Below, piece after piece: positions 1 to 11,189 of a stretch of DNA of 64,000 nt. The notes under the pieces are model-generated. The model searched no databases and was not told the origin of the DNA. It was given only the letters and a program-made list of their open reading frames with translations. The position numbers were made by a program, and so were the translations under genes. The first letter of the stretch is position 1. Each line of letters opens with the position of its first letter. This stretch comes from Ancistrus triradiatus (Eukaryota > Chordata > Actinopteri > Siluriformes > Loricariidae): NCBI GenBank assembly GCA_025084515.1, contig JAJAGP010000237.1:186001-250000 (forward strand), read 5' to 3'.

Positions 1-185
1 TGGACTTAACTTGCAGCTCTCTGCTACCACAAATGTTTCATTTCCTTGGATCATATCCTACCAGAAAGCGAATACTGCAGTATTTACTGCATTGTGTGTT
101 TAAAATGTCAGCTTGCAACATATTATAGTTTTAAAGCTATGCAAAGTCCCGTGCCTCATATTCTGTGTTGCTCTCCTCTCCACAG

Positions 186-258
186 TGACTATTTATTCAA
201 GCTGCTCTTGATTGGGGACTCTGGAGTTGGAAAGTCTTGCCTTCTCCTCCGATTTGCA
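186..258 (+). CDS. rab1a: rab1a coding exon 2 (P-loop)
   Basis: Preceded by a pyrimidine tract and CACAG, followed by GTAAGT. It encodes YDYLFKLL through LLLRFA with the GDSGVGKS nucleotide-binding loop. The next exon continues directly with DDTYTES, so the donor falls after the Ala codon. Confidence 0.95.
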
Positions 259-3236
259 GTAAGTGTGTTTATTAATTTTAGATGCGATATGACTGTGTAT
301 TAAGATCAATTCAGGTCTTGAATAAATACTCCTACTGGCATCCAGGGACAATCCTGGGTCAAGATAACCCTAGTGTTCTCTACAGAACATCCAGGTACTC
401 AGGTGCTTTAAAGTTTCTGTTTTGGTCTTGCATATCCTGGTCAGGATGGTTGGTGTGAAAATGCTCCTTGAATGGGATACCAGTCTCATTGAAGGGCCCC
501 TTAACTGCACAAAATGGCATTTTTTTGCAATCCCAGCCCAGGGCTCAAACCCATGTCCTCGGGAACGAATGTTGTCATGCTTTTTGACTTTTTCTTTCCA
601 CTTTTTGTTATCCATTTTTTAGGATGACACGTACACAGAAAGCTACATTAGCACTATCGGAGTGGACTTCAAAATAAGAACTATAGAGCTAGATGGAAAA
701 ACCATCAAACTTCAAATCGTAAGTCTCCATGAGATTGTCTATATTGTAAATTAATTTCATACAAGTGTGTGTATACAACAAAAAAACTTTGTCTGCTTTT
801 GCCATCATGTAAGTGTGGTATGAAATGATTTTTATTTCTTTGCAGTGGGACACAGCAGGGCAAGAGAGGTTTCGTACAATCACATCAAGCTACTACAGAG
901 GAGCACACGGCATTATCGTAGTCTATGATGTTACGGACCAGGTGAGCTTTTGGTGTTTTCCTAGAGCTAGGTTTGTTCAGGTTTGTTAGGTGCTTGTAAT
1001 CTTATACCAGATGTGCTCAGGTACTTAAAGTTGTTCTCATTTTCCTCAGGAGTCCTTCAATAATGTTAAACAGTGGCTACAGGAGATAGATCGCTATGCC
1101 AGTGAAAATGTTAACAAGTTATTGGTGGGCAACAAGTGTGACTTAACAACGAAAAAAGTGGTGGACTACACAACGGCAAAGGTAAATATTAGTTATGAGC
1201 ATTTCAGTTAATTTGAGTACTCAAATAGCTGACAGAGTATAATAAAAGAAATAACAAAACAGTGTACTTAAAGCATTATAAGAGAACTGTTTGGTAGGTT
1301 TGGGCCCGCTGTCTTAGACTGAATGACATATTTCTGTTTTTTATACTGCAGTTTAGTGCATTTGATTTTCTGACATCGTTTTTTTTTTTTTTGTAATACA
1401 TTTTGGGTAGCGGTGAATATGTAGTGACTGAATCTGCAGAGTTTAATGGTTTAAAGAGTGGCTTTGAAAACTTAAACACACAGTGGTGCTTAAGTTTGTG
1501 AACCCTTTACAATGTTCTATATTTCTGCTCAAATGATGTAAAACATCAGATTTTCACACACCTCCTGAAACTAGCCACAGAGAACCAAATTAAAAAGATG
1601 AGACAAACATATCTGAAACATGGTGCTGGTAGCGTCTTGGTTTGGGCCTATTTTGGGCCCAGCTTCATTTCTGTATCGCTTTTTACAGTGGAACATCGTC
1701 TCAAAGCAGCTTTACAATTTTAGATTATCTTGCTAAATTTCCCTGGGGGAATTAATAAAGTCTTATCTTAAAATATAAGGCCAATCCAGAATTGAGCAAG
1801 CCTAGGTTGACAGTGGCAAGGAAAAATGTTTAAGGAAGAAATCTTGGGTGGACCAAGACTCAAAAAGTGACCCAACTTCCTTGGGTTGTTTGGGTGAGAT
1901 ATGTAAGAATTAACCAATTATCTAATTAAAATATGAAGGGCATGATAAAATAGCGATTATAAAAGCTATAGTGCGTAAGTCAATACTGAATAGAGATATT
2001 GCACAGAATAACTTAAAAATATGCATATCGGCATTTAGTCTGCTACACAGTGTGACTGTAGGTCCTTGTGTCCTTGGCGGGAAAGTCTTGGTGGCAAATC
2101 CATTGATGGAATAACCTGGTCATATATTCAGTATATTCAGGTAGTCAGCTGACCTCATTCTTTGGGCACATAAAGTTGCTGAACCTAGACCTTACCAACC
2201 CCAGATCAGAGCACTGCCCCCACATGCTTGTACAGTAGGTACTAGGCATCACTTCAGCCGCCTCTCTTCTTACCCTGATGTGCCCGTCACTCTGGAACAG
2301 GATAAATCTGAACTCATCAGACCACATGACCTTCTTCCATTGCTCCAAAGTCCAATCATTATGCTCCCTAGCAATTTGAAGCCATTTTAGCTGGTTAGCC
2401 TCACTGACAAGTGGTTTTCTTAAGGCTACACAGCTGTTAAGTCCCAATCCCTTGAGTTCCCTTTGCATTGTGTGTGTGGAAATGCTCTTACTTTCACTAT
2501 TAAACATATCCCTGAGTTCTAATGTTGTTTTTCTGCGATTTGATTTCACCAAACGTTTAAGTGATCGCCGATGACGATCATTCAAGATTTTTTTCTGACC
2601 CCACTGTCCTTCCACTTTTTAATGCGTTGGAAAGTGCTTAATCCAATTTAGTAGTTTCAGCAATCTCCTTAGATGTTTTCTCTGCTTGCCAGTAATTTGA
2701 CCCTTCTGAAACAGATTAACATCTTTCCCACGACCACAGGATGTGTCTTTCGACATGGTTGTTTAACAAATGAGAAGCTACTCACTGCATCAGTTAGAGT
2801 TAAATAAGTTGTTGCCGGCTGAAACATAATCATCAGTGCAGTAATTATCCCTCCAGTGGGAGGCTCCCTCCAGGTGGTGACTTTTTTTTTTTTTTTTTTT
2901 TTTTTGCCAGGCAGTGTATGATGATTTCGAGAAAATTTGGAGTGGTCCCTTAAAGTTTGGTAGCTGATTAAGTGGTACATAAACACTTGTCAATAACGTA
3001 TACTGTTGAATAACTACAAGATACTCTTTGTTCTCTAGGAATTTGCCGATTCCCTTGGCATCCCCTTCTTGGAAACGAGCGCTAAGAACGCCACCAATGT
3101 GGAACAGGCCTTCATGACCATGGCTGCTGAAATCAAGAAGAGAATGGGACCTGGAGCCACAGCTGGAGGCACTGAGAAATCCAACGTGAAGATCCAGAGT
3201 ACTCCAGTGAAGCCTGCATCTGGGGGCTGCTGCTGA
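186..3236 (+). CDS. rab1a: Rab1A small GTPase, 3' five coding exons
   Basis: Ras-family GTPase that controls ER-to-Golgi vesicle traffic and early autophagy; it acts on cytosolic faces of ER/Golgi membranes. Coding exons in the window are 186-258, 623-718, 846-941, 1050-1181 and 3039-3236, all with AG/GT borders and one continuous frame. The translation shows the P-loop GDSGVGKS, switch I region with STIGVDF, switch II DTAGQE, base-binding NKCD and ETSAK, and a C-terminal GGCC ending for double geranylgeranylation. The first exon (start codon and about five residues) lies before the window: the first exon here starts with the last base of the Tyr codon. With those residues the protein would be about 202 aa, against 205 in human RAB1A; the human protein has three extra N-terminal residues. 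The C-terminal tail reads VKPASGGCC instead of the mammalian VKQSGGGCC. The final intron (1182-3038) is full of Tc1 debris. Assignment to A rather than B rests on near-identity to RAB1A and on synteny with cep68 and slc1a4. Confidence 0.96.
623..718 (+). CDS. rab1a: rab1a coding exon 3 (switch I)
   Basis: Acceptor TTTTTTAG, donor GTAAGT. Encodes [16 protein letters not shown] to KTIKLQI, covering the effector loop and the second beta strand. Length is 96 nt, phase 0 at both ends. Confidence 0.95.
846..941 (+). CDS. rab1a: rab1a coding exon 4 (switch II)
   Basis: Acceptor TTTGCAG, donor GTGAGC. Encodes [19 protein letters not shown] to YDVTDQ. It carries the catalytic Gln of DTAGQE. Confidence 0.95.
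1050..1181 (+). CDS. rab1a: rab1a coding exon 5 (NKCD)
   Basis: Acceptor TTCCTCAG, donor GTAAAT. Encodes [16 protein letters not shown] to VVDYTTAK with the guanine-specificity motif NKCD. Confidence 0.95.
1481..1690 (+). mobile_element. Tc1/mariner fragment (family A) in rab1a intron
   Basis: Starts CAGTGGTGCTTAAG, then GTGAACCCTTTAC and TTCTATATTTCTGC, matching the ends of the Tc1-A copies at 30344 and 48924. After about 130 bases it jumps to a + strand stretch reading [13 protein letters not shown], a worn transposase core. Degenerate and internally deleted. Confidence 0.7.
2040..2918 (-). mobile_element. Tc1-like transposon remnant with transposase N-terminal half
   Basis: The - strand reading frame at 2145-2615 encodes a Tc1-type transposase segment: helix-turn-helix part ([15 protein letters not shown]), then a [18 protein letters not shown] stretch with the first catalytic Asp. 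The second Asp and the Glu are absent. The right end CAGTG is followed by TA at 2917-2918. A 24-base T run (2882-2905) sits just inside this end. Inert remnant within the last rab1a intron. Confidence 0.8.
3039..3236 (+). CDS. rab1a: rab1a last coding exon
   Basis: Acceptor TTCTCTAG. Encodes [18 protein letters not shown] to the prenylated GGCC end; TGA stop at 3234-3236. The exon follows a 1.86-kb intron that carries several transposon fragments. Confidence 0.96.
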   Translation, partial: EFADSLGIPFLETSAKNATNVEQAFMTMAAEIKKRMGPGATAGGTEKSNVKIQSTPVKPASGGCC

Positions 3237-3990
3237 GGCCTCTATTGAAAAAGTCCAATAATCCCACTCAACAAGCCCCAGTAATACCAGAGAAAGAGAG
3301 CTAGACCACTTATTTCCACAGAGGCAAGGCTGAGATCAAGAGACAGGAAAGAACCGAAGTCACCTAAATTGTACTGTATGTAGCCGCACTACCAACACAA
3401 CCATCTGAAGAATCTGCAACCACCTCGGGCCCCTTCCTTCTCCCTTCACATGTTAAACGTTAATACAGATCAGATATTTGGTAACGATCTGGGGCTGAAT
3501 CGAATCCCCCCACCCCACCCACTCCCACAATCAGACCGGTTTCATTTATCGCACAACTGCGTGTGTCAGCGTGCAGGTTTCTAAGAAATGTCTATTTCTC
3601 ACTGCATTCCTACTGCAGGTCTACTGTGGTCAAAATACGACGACTTTTTCTGTCCTTTTTGTTTCTTACTTTTTCTGTGTTGATTTCTTTTACTGTTTAT
3701 ATCGGCATGTGTAGGATCTTGTCCCCCATATCCTGGTGATTTTGCCAATCTGCATTTTAACCAACTGCACAACAGTGGCTGTCCGATGTCGAAGTCTAGT
3801 GACATATATGTACATATACATTATGTATATATAAGTTTAAATTGCCAGTTCTGTAGAATTGAAGACATTATTTACGTAGTTTTACTTTTAAATCTTTTGC
3901 ATTCGATTTGTGGCTGCAGACTATTGTAATGTTGTTGCGCTACATGTAACATTTAACAAGTAAAATAAATATTGTACCACCAGACTGTAC
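3237..3990 (+). other. rab1a: rab1a 3' untranslated region
   Basis: Non-coding sequence after the stop. An AATAAA signal at 3964-3969 suggests cleavage near 3985. A second AATAAA at 4161-4166 could give a longer form. An AT-rich run near 3806-3832 contains a TGTATATA, which matches the Pumilio-site consensus. The exact end cannot be read from sequence alone. Confidence 0.7.
3964..3969 (+). terminator. rab1a polyadenylation signal
   Basis: Canonical AATAAA about 730 bases after the stop codon, with a T/GT-rich stretch 30-60 bases downstream. Confidence 0.65.
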
Positions 3991-4297
3991 AATAGCAGCA
4001 TTGTTTGCAATTCTTTGTAGACTATAGAGACCGAATGTGTTTTGATTATTTATTTAAGGGGAAAATGCTATTCTTCTGCTCCCAAATCAGTTTCAAGTTA
4101 GCCATGACCTGTGAAATATTCTTCTAACAGCTTACTGCATATAATCACTTATCTTTTCATAATAAAGGCAACTGAATTTCGCTTTCAACAAGCTTGTTGT
4201 GACAGTATTACGTCTGATTTGTGTTGCCTGAGGAGTTTTCTGGCCAATACACTGCACGTGTGTCATGGTCTTTCATTAACTGTTGCCTTCTTAACAT

Positions 4298-4555
4298 GGG
4301 TGGCTTGGTAGGTAGCACCGTCGCCTCACAGAAAGAAGGTCCTGGGTTCAGTCTCGGGTGGAGTGGCCTGGGTCCTTTCTGTGTGGAGTCTGTACATCCT
4401 CCCTGTGTCCACGTGAGTTTACTCTGGTTTCCTCCTAAAACTGGCCCGATCTGAGTGTTTACATATGACTAGTTTCAGTCTAACCATGTCTCTGCTGTTC
4501 AAATGTCCAATGATGCTGAGAGCAATTTTAAATAAACCAGACAAACCTTATTAAC
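4298..4555 (+). repeat. SINE-like interspersed repeat (CACGGTGGC family)
   Basis: Carries the family core: a GTAGC..GTCGCCTCACAG stretch, AAGAAGGTCCTGGGTTCAG, CTTTCTGTGTGGAGTCTG, GTGTCC and TTTACTC. The GGTTCAGTC stretch resembles a pol III B box. Other copies in the window are at 6280, 23490, 27518, 40366, 43180, 46008, 56935 and 61405. Confidence 0.7.
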
Positions 4556-4559
4556 AGTG

Positions 4560-4772
4560 ATTAGGGTTTACATTTATAACATTTGACAGACACACTTTTT
4601 TCCAGAGTGGCTTAGAAATGATTTAATCTTCCAAAGGTCAACTCAAGCTATTATGTGTAATTGTTGCTTAGCCTTGCTCAAGGGCCCAACAGGGACAGCT
4701 TTGCAGTGCCTGGACATGAACCCGAGACTTTCTGGTCAATAGTCCAGTATCTTGACTGATGCACCACCAAAG
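4560..4772 (-). repeat. tRNA-derived SINE with L2-type tail
   Basis: In - orientation it has a tRNA-like head, a body reading like GGGCCCTTGAGCAAGGC, and a tail ending TGTAAA. It is a diverged copy of the element at 24225-24425. Confidence 0.65.
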
Positions 4773-4892
4773 ACTATTGATCATATTTCTTAGGAATATT
4801 TGCAGTGTCTCAAGTTCGATATTTCTGAGTTCAATATCTATTTCTTACCTGCTCAGACTGTTTGTTAAATTAATTGAACCAACAGAAAGAAT

Positions 4893-5395
4893 ACAGTCCC
4901 TTCCGCAATTATTGGCACAAGACCAATGCTTGTAAGAGAATATCTCCAGATCAGCCAAGGGTCTAGGTCCTCTCTTGTGCACTCTCCTCTTTAGCTCACC
5001 CCACATGACTGAGATGGCCATGCCAGAAGCTTGATTTCATGCTCAGTAAACCATTTTTAGCTTGATCTGGACCCATGTTTTAAATCATTGTCCTGCTGGA
5101 AGATCCAAGGAGGACCAATTTTTAGTTTTTTGTCTGAGGAAGATTTAAAATGTACTGATATTTCATGGATTCCATGATGCCATGTACCCTAATGAGGTTC
5201 TCAGGGTATTTGGGGAAAGAAAAAAAAAAGTCTGACAATGCCATAGTCCCTCCAACATGCATAGTGGGCATCTACAAAAAGGGGCCACAGCAGAACTTTG
5301 AGAACCACCCATTAGTTAATTGGTTGCTCTGTACTGCCACAGAGTGAGTTTGTCTAGTATTACAACCTTGATCGTTGCCATTGATGCTGACCTGA
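4893..5395 (-). mobile_element. Degenerate Tc1-like transposon
   Basis: Begins ACAGTCCCTTCCGCAATTATTGGCAC, a Tc1-type terminal repeat, and contains the reverse complement of a worn QQDND-like coding stretch (CATTGTCCTGCTGGAAGATCC). No open transposase remains. Confidence 0.55.
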
Positions 5396-6230
5396 CATTA
5401 AATAAACAAACACAGTCCTGTAAATGTTAGGTTGTAATGTAATATGAACAATAGTACCCAAACCTTCTTTAGAAAGCTAGAATTATACCCAAATAATGTT
5501 TCATAATAATGTAAAAGAAAGTTAAACAGACTACGAACAACCTCAACATAATTTTACTTTGTGATATGGTATGCGACAAGAAATCTCAGCAGCACTGATA
5601 AACGAACATGGTGTCCTTTGTGGGATTTTTTTAAAATACATTTTTGTGGGAAATTTGTATAAAACTGCCTACATATTAATATTGAATTGACTTCAACTAT
5701 TGAGAGAAAAAGAACAGAAGTGTTCAAACAATTTATTTACAGACATTTTACACAACTGCACTTTAACAATTCATAACAGAAAAACGTGACCAATACTTGA
5801 AGTGATTGACCAACACTCCTGTATTGCAGGTCCAGGCCACTGGGATAATGCCATGGCTCACACTGTTTAGGACTCTGCTCTTGGTGTTTAAAAAGTTGCA
5901 CACTGTATAGCTTGGAGAGAAATGCATCTTTCTCTTGAAATAGAAATGAATGCTATAAACCACTTTTTAAAACTTACTGAAGCGGTGTAGTTGGCAGTGT
6001 ATATAGTATAATAATTATGAAAATTTATAAAGGGTAATATAAAAAGGTTTGTACTATTACAAAGTGTTTTACATTTGTGAATACTGTTGTATCACCTGCA
6101 GCATGAAACATAAGCATACATGTTTTCATTCATTCGCGCTCTCACATGCCTAATTCAATATAGTGAGGGAACTAGTAGCACAGAGTGCAAGGTGGGAACC
6201 AGCCCTAGACAGAGTGCCAATCCATCACAG
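5396..6230. other. Intergenic stretch, nothing recognised
   Basis: AT-rich unique-looking sequence. I see no exon with splice borders, no repeat ends and no RNA gene. Confidence 0.5.
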
Positions 6231-6279
6231 GGAGCACAAACACACACACACTAGAGCCAAATGACCTAACATGTCTTTG

Positions 6280-6420
6280 AAAGTGTGTGAAGAAGAAACC
6301 TGTGTGGGCATGGGGAGAACATGCAAATTCCACACAGGCAGAGACTGGGCTGGGAATCAAATCGGGGCTCTCTAACACTGTTGCCTCACAGCATCATACA
6401 ACTGCACCATTGTGCTACTT
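6280..6420 (-). repeat. SINE-like repeat (CACGGTGGC family), reverse copy
   Basis: Reverse complement of the family core: GGGGAGAACATGCAAATTCC, CACACAGGCAGAGACTGGGC, GTTGCCTCACAGC. Both ends are decayed. Confidence 0.6.
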
Positions 6421-6509
6421 ACATGGTTCTTTGCTTTCTCTAAACTGAATAGACCCTTCATCACTTGTGATGGATGCAACCTGGATGCAAATCGGGGATT
6501 GAAATACTG

Positions 6510-6537
6510 TAGTATTATTATTATTATTATTATTATG
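6510..6537. repeat. (ATT)n microsatellite
   Basis: About nine ATT units read as a run of Ile codons. Simple repeat, followed by about 600 bases without recognisable features. Confidence 0.9.
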
Positions 6538-7159
6538 ATAGAAAACAGAAGGTTGAAAGTTACCCTAACCACTCTTGGGCTTACCTGGGCCCCATGAAAA
6601 AGAAACTGCTGAAGCTTTAACTGCTCAGCTTAAGTAGCTCTGATTAAAAGATTTTACTAAACTTTGTAAATGTACCACAATTTATTAAAATATTGTGCTA
6701 CAGGTTGCCAGATCTGTAGGAGTCTTGAATCTCCAGCACATATGAACCCAAAAGGCACCTTTGTTTGTATCAATACGGACTGGACTGAACATCCATGTTA
6801 GTTATAGAACAAGCAACAACAAGCTGATTTTTATGGACTTGTTCCATCAGTTCCAGCATTGTGAGACAGGATATCCTGATATGTCTATGTCCTGCCATTT
6901 TGGAGTTGCTTACAACAGGAAATGTTATACTTAGTAAACTTAGTTTCTTAATTTTTTTTGACAAAGGCAAAATGTGGTGGTTTCCATTTGCACAATGTAC
7001 ATTTTCAGCAGCATGTTTCATGTAGTGAAAGGCACAGGTAATCCTCACAGCTAGAGATCAGGCCTTCCAGATGTTCCATCTGCTAGAAAAGAAACATAAC
7101 AGCATTACATTTAACTTGCAAATTAGAAATAAAAAGGATAAAAAGCTATAAAGACAAAA

Positions 7160-7500
7160 GCAAAACGTCGTCTTCTTCTTTCAGCTTCTCCCTTTATCAG
7201 GGGTCACCACAGCGAGTTAAAGGTTTCCACCTCACCCTGTCCTCCACGTCCTCTACTCTCACCCCAACTCCCTGCATATCATCATTTACCACAACCATCT
7301 CTTGCCTGGCAGCTCCATCGCCAACATCCTCCTACCAATATATCCACTATCCCTCCTCTGCACATGTCCAAACCATCTCAGTCTTCCCTCTCGAATTTTG
7401 TCTCCCAATTTTCCAACCTGTGCTGTCCCTCTGATGATCTCATTCCTAATCCTGTCCACCCTAGACACTCCTAAAGAGAACCTCAACATCTTAAGTAAAA
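7160..7500 (-). mobile_element. Non-LTR retrotransposon C-terminal fragment (RTE-like)
   Basis: The - strand frame 7286-7489 reads VDRIRNEIIRGTAQVGKLGD, then REGRLRWFGHVQRRDSGYIG and RRMLAMELPGKR. This is the characteristic end of RTE-type reverse-transcriptase ORFs in fish and other animals. The flank contains the usual GGGGTCACCACAGCG 3' motif. 5'-truncated, inactive. Confidence 0.7.
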
Positions 7501-7879
7501 CTACACATTCCTATTTGGAATATTCCATTCCATTAATCCACTGCCATTACATTTGCAAAAATTCGAGTATATTGACCCCAGTTTAACATGTGCATTTACT
7601 GAACATTCTGATCCTGCAATATTAAAGTGGATAAAATGGCTTCTACTCTGGAGTTTTCACTTCCACTGGCTCTCAGTTGGCTTTCTAGTTCCTCTCAAAG
7701 GTTACATCTGGTTGAGGTTAGGGCTCTTTGCAGCCCAATTGAATCATTCCACACCCAACTCACCACATCATTTCTTTATGGAACTTCGGGATTATGGTCT
7801 TCCAAATGGTTGCTATAAAGTTGGAGGCTCACATTTGTCTCAAATATCATTCAGCTGTAGAATTAACATTTGCCTACAC

Positions 7880-8071
7880 CAGTGTTTCTCAATCCTGGTC
7901 CTGGAACCCCATCGCTCTACACAATTTAGTGCTTCTTCTGTTTAAACACACTCACTTTAACTAAATAGCTGGCTTGTTAATGAGCTGAGTAGTTGGATCA
8001 GGTGTGTTGGGAGCAGGAAAACACAAACATGCAGAGCGATGGGGCTCCAGGACCAGGACTGAGAAACACTG
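7880..8071. mobile_element. hAT-like MITE with terminal inverted repeats
   Basis: Ends CAGTGTTTCTCAATCCTGG and, inverted, CCAGGACTGAGAAACACTG. The 8-bp flanks GCCTACAC (7872-7879) and CCCTACAC (8072-8079) match at 7 of 8, the target duplication size of hAT transposons. No coding capacity. Confidence 0.8.
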
Positions 8072-8202
8072 CCCTACACTGAAACCAAGGTAACTAACTT
8101 CATACCAGCTAATATTTTCATTGGAAACATGTACACTATATAGACAAACGTTTTGTAGACACACAGCAACACATTTGTATCACATTAATAATATAAAGCA
8201 GT

Positions 8203-9587
8203 CAGTGGTGTGAAAAAGTGTTTGCCCCATTCCTGAGTTCCTATTTTTTTGAATGTTTGTCACAATTAAGTGTTTCGGAACATCAAACCAATTTAAATAT
8301 TAGTCAAAGACAACACAAATAAAAACAAAATGCAGTTTTTAAATGAAGGTGTTTATTATTAAGGGAGAAAAAAATCCAAACCTACATGGCCATGTGTGAA
8401 AAAGTGATTGCCCACTAAATCTAATAACTTACAGCAACAACTGCAACCAAACATCTGCAATAACTTGCAATGAGTCTTTTACAGCATTGTGGAGAAATTT
8501 TGGGCCACTCATCTTTGCAGAATTGTTGTAATTCAGCCACACTGGAGGGTTTTCGAGCATGAGCGGCCTTTTTAAGATCATGCCACAGCATCTTGACAGG
8601 ATTCAGGTCAGGAACTTTGACTAGGCCACTCCCAAGTCTTCATTTTGTTTTTCTACAGCCCCAGACCATCACACTACCATAACCATATTTTACTGTTGGA
8701 TATAATGTTCTTTTCCTGAAATGCTGTGTTACTTTTACGCCAGATGTAATGGAACACACACACCTTCCAAAGAGTTCAACCTTTGTCTCATCAGTCCACA
8801 GAATGTTTTCCTAAAAGTCTTGGGGATCATGTGTTCTGAAAAAATTGAGACGAGCTTTCATTTTCTTTTTGCTCAGCAGTGGTTTTCATCTTGGAACTCT
8901 GCCATGGAGGCCATTTTTGCCCAGTCTCTTTCTTATGGTGGAGGCATAAACACTGATCTTAAGTGAGGCCTGCAGTTCTTTGGATGTTGTTGTGGGGTCT
9001 TTTGTGATCTCTTAGATGAGTCGTCGCTGCGCTCTTGGGGTAATTTTGGTCAGCCACTCCTGGGAAGGTTCACCACTGTTCCATGTCTTTGCCATTTGTG
9101 GATAATGGCTCTCACTGTGGTTCACTGGAGTCCCAAAGCTTTAGAAATGGCTTTCAAACCCTTTCCAGACTGATAGATCTCAATTATTTTCTTTCTCAAT
9201 TATTCCTAAATTTATTTGGATCTTGGCATGATGTGTAGCTTTTAAGGATCTTTTGGTGTACTTGACTTTGTCAGGCAGGTCTGATTTAAGTGATGTCCTG
9301 ATTGAGAACAGGTGTGGCAATAATCAGGCCAAGGTGTGGCTAGAGACAGTGAACTCAGGTGTGATAAACCATAGTTATGTTTTAACAAGGCAGGCAATCA
9401 CTTTTTCACACAGGGCCATGTAGGCTTGGATTTTTTTTCTCCCTTAATAATGAACACCTTCATTTAAAAACTGCATTTTGTGTTGCCTTTTACTAATATT
9501 TAAATTGGTTTGATGTTCCAAAACACTGACAAACATGCAAAAAAAATAGGAAATCAGGAATGGGGCAAACACTTTTTCACACCCCTG
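8203..9587 (-). mobile_element. Tc1/mariner transposon, family D, internally deleted
   Basis: Terminal repeats start CAGTGGTGTGAAAAAGTG and end CACTTTTTCACACCCCTG, with TA after the right end. The - strand carries decayed DD34E transposase. The segment for the second catalytic Asp (QQDN) is missing, and the catalytic Glu in NPIEMLW reads Lys (NPVKMLW). Same family as 58676-60218, in opposite orientation. Confidence 0.85.
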
Positions 9588-9659
9588 TACATTTATGGAT
9601 TCTCAATAGACAAACACTGGAAGTAGAATGGGTTGTACTGAATACCCCATTGACTCTTA

Positions 9660-9985
9660 ATATGACAGATACCAACATGTCAGTTCATCAGCTTTCAGCC
9701 CTGCTGCCCTTAAACAAGGTCCACAGAGCATTGCCGACTTTGATTGAGAATGTAGCTGGCTTACACAGAAACTTGCCATCACCTCCGTGCCATCAGACAC
9801 CCTGAAATTGCACAGGATGCCAAAGTGAGCCCAGGGCTTATTGTCTAATATCAGGGGCCGATCTCATAGTCATGTTCCAAAATCTAGTGGAAAGCCCTAT
9901 TAGAAGAGCAAAGGTGTGGGCAAGCTCCATACTAATACCCATGTTTTGGGTGTCCACAAACTTTTGTCTGTATATAGTGAACTTG
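9660..9985 (+). mobile_element. Tc1-like transposase C-terminal remnant
   Basis: Holds a worn + strand end of a Tc1-type transposase (NLVESPIRR region) followed by the terminal-repeat motif GGTGTCCACAAACTTTTG. A related inverted end lies at 11090-11185 (AGTTTGTGGACACCC). Confidence 0.55.
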
Positions 9986-10085
9986 TCCTGGTATAAACCA
10001 AATCTAGAATCATCTGTTACACTGCATATTCCATCTTCAGAGAAGATGCTAGTGCTTCGAGGTTTAATGGGCAAATGCTTTACCC

Positions 10086-10509
10086 CAGTAGTTCTCAAAC
10101 TGTGTACGTGTGTTATTGGTGGTACTTGAAGGAGCATGAGGTGGTATGCCAGATCACCATGGAAAATGCACGTAATTATTTAACAATTAAGGAACTATTT
10201 TCATTTTCATAATTTTGTTTCAGAAAAATGTATTTGTGTTTTGTGTATAAGTTTGGGATTCACCTATAGTGGAACAGAGGAATGACCAAGATTACAATGG
10301 TTTGTGTGGTGTGAGATTCTCAGCAATGAAAGCATGAAATCAGCATGTGAGCGCTAAACATTTGAAGGATGAACCTGTAGACTCAGCTTAATATACCTAC
10401 TGTGCACAAGTGTGTGTGTGGTGTTTCTGTGCTGAGACTCCCAGGTGGTACTTGGAAGTTTTGGTTTGATAATGGGTGGTACTTGGTCCAAAATTTTTGA
10501 GAACCACTG
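10086..10509. mobile_element. hAT-like MITE, second family
   Basis: Left end CAGTAGTTCTCAAACTGTG, right end TTTTTGAGAACCACTG, with repeated GGTGGTACTTGG blocks inside each arm. Flanking 8-mers CTTTACCC (10078-10085) and CTTTATCC (10510-10517) match at 7 of 8, which fits a hAT target duplication. Confidence 0.8.
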
Positions 10510-10517
10510 CTTTATCC

Positions 10518-11189
10518 TAATTCACTATGATGTTTAACATTATGCATGGTAGCTTGTGAACAGTTGTTAAGCAAAGGAAGCCAAATACTCATGCCGAACA
10601 CATTTTGTGCTCAAGTTACTTGTAAAGGCAGACTAGAACTTTCTAGTGAGTTGATTTTATGCAGTCTCTACCAGCACTATAGGCTTGTGTGGCCTACTGC
10701 TTCAAGGCTGTGCCATTGTTGTGTCTACAGGCGATTTTGTTTCACAAAAACAGCACTTGTATTTGAAATTGCATGGTTCTATGATTGATTTAATACTACT
10801 GGTCCATTAAGGCAAAATCCATTAGAAGAGTGGTTCCCAACCTTTTTTCCTTGAACCCATAAGTATCTAGGGAAAGATAGATACCCCTCCCCCCAAGCCC
10901 ACACATGCAAACACCATAATAATAAAGTGATTAATTGCAAATCTTGATTGGCAGATAATGACAATTCTCCCGGGTTCCTTTTATAGCTTTTTTTTAAGTT
11001 CCATTTTTGTTTCATTTTGTTTCCTTTTCAGGTAATTTTGCATACAGATTTTCTCTCAGATCACCTCACAGAAGACAAAGCCTTGCACACCCCGTGACAG
11101 CTTTTAGTTTCCAATAGTTTGTGGACACCCAAAATTACATCCAAAGTTTGGAACACGACTGAGGTCAGCCCCTGGAGTCCTGGCTCATA
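10518..11189. other. Intergenic debris with transposon ends
   Basis: Contains a hAT-type end motif AGTGGTTCCCAACCTTTTTT near 10830 and a Tc1-type end AGTTTGTGGACACCC near 11119. No gene is seen. Confidence 0.5.

Noticed and set aside
186..3236. Assignment to rab1b or another Rab
   Set aside because: The protein is near-identical to RAB1A and adjoins cep68 and slc1a4 as in human 2p14.
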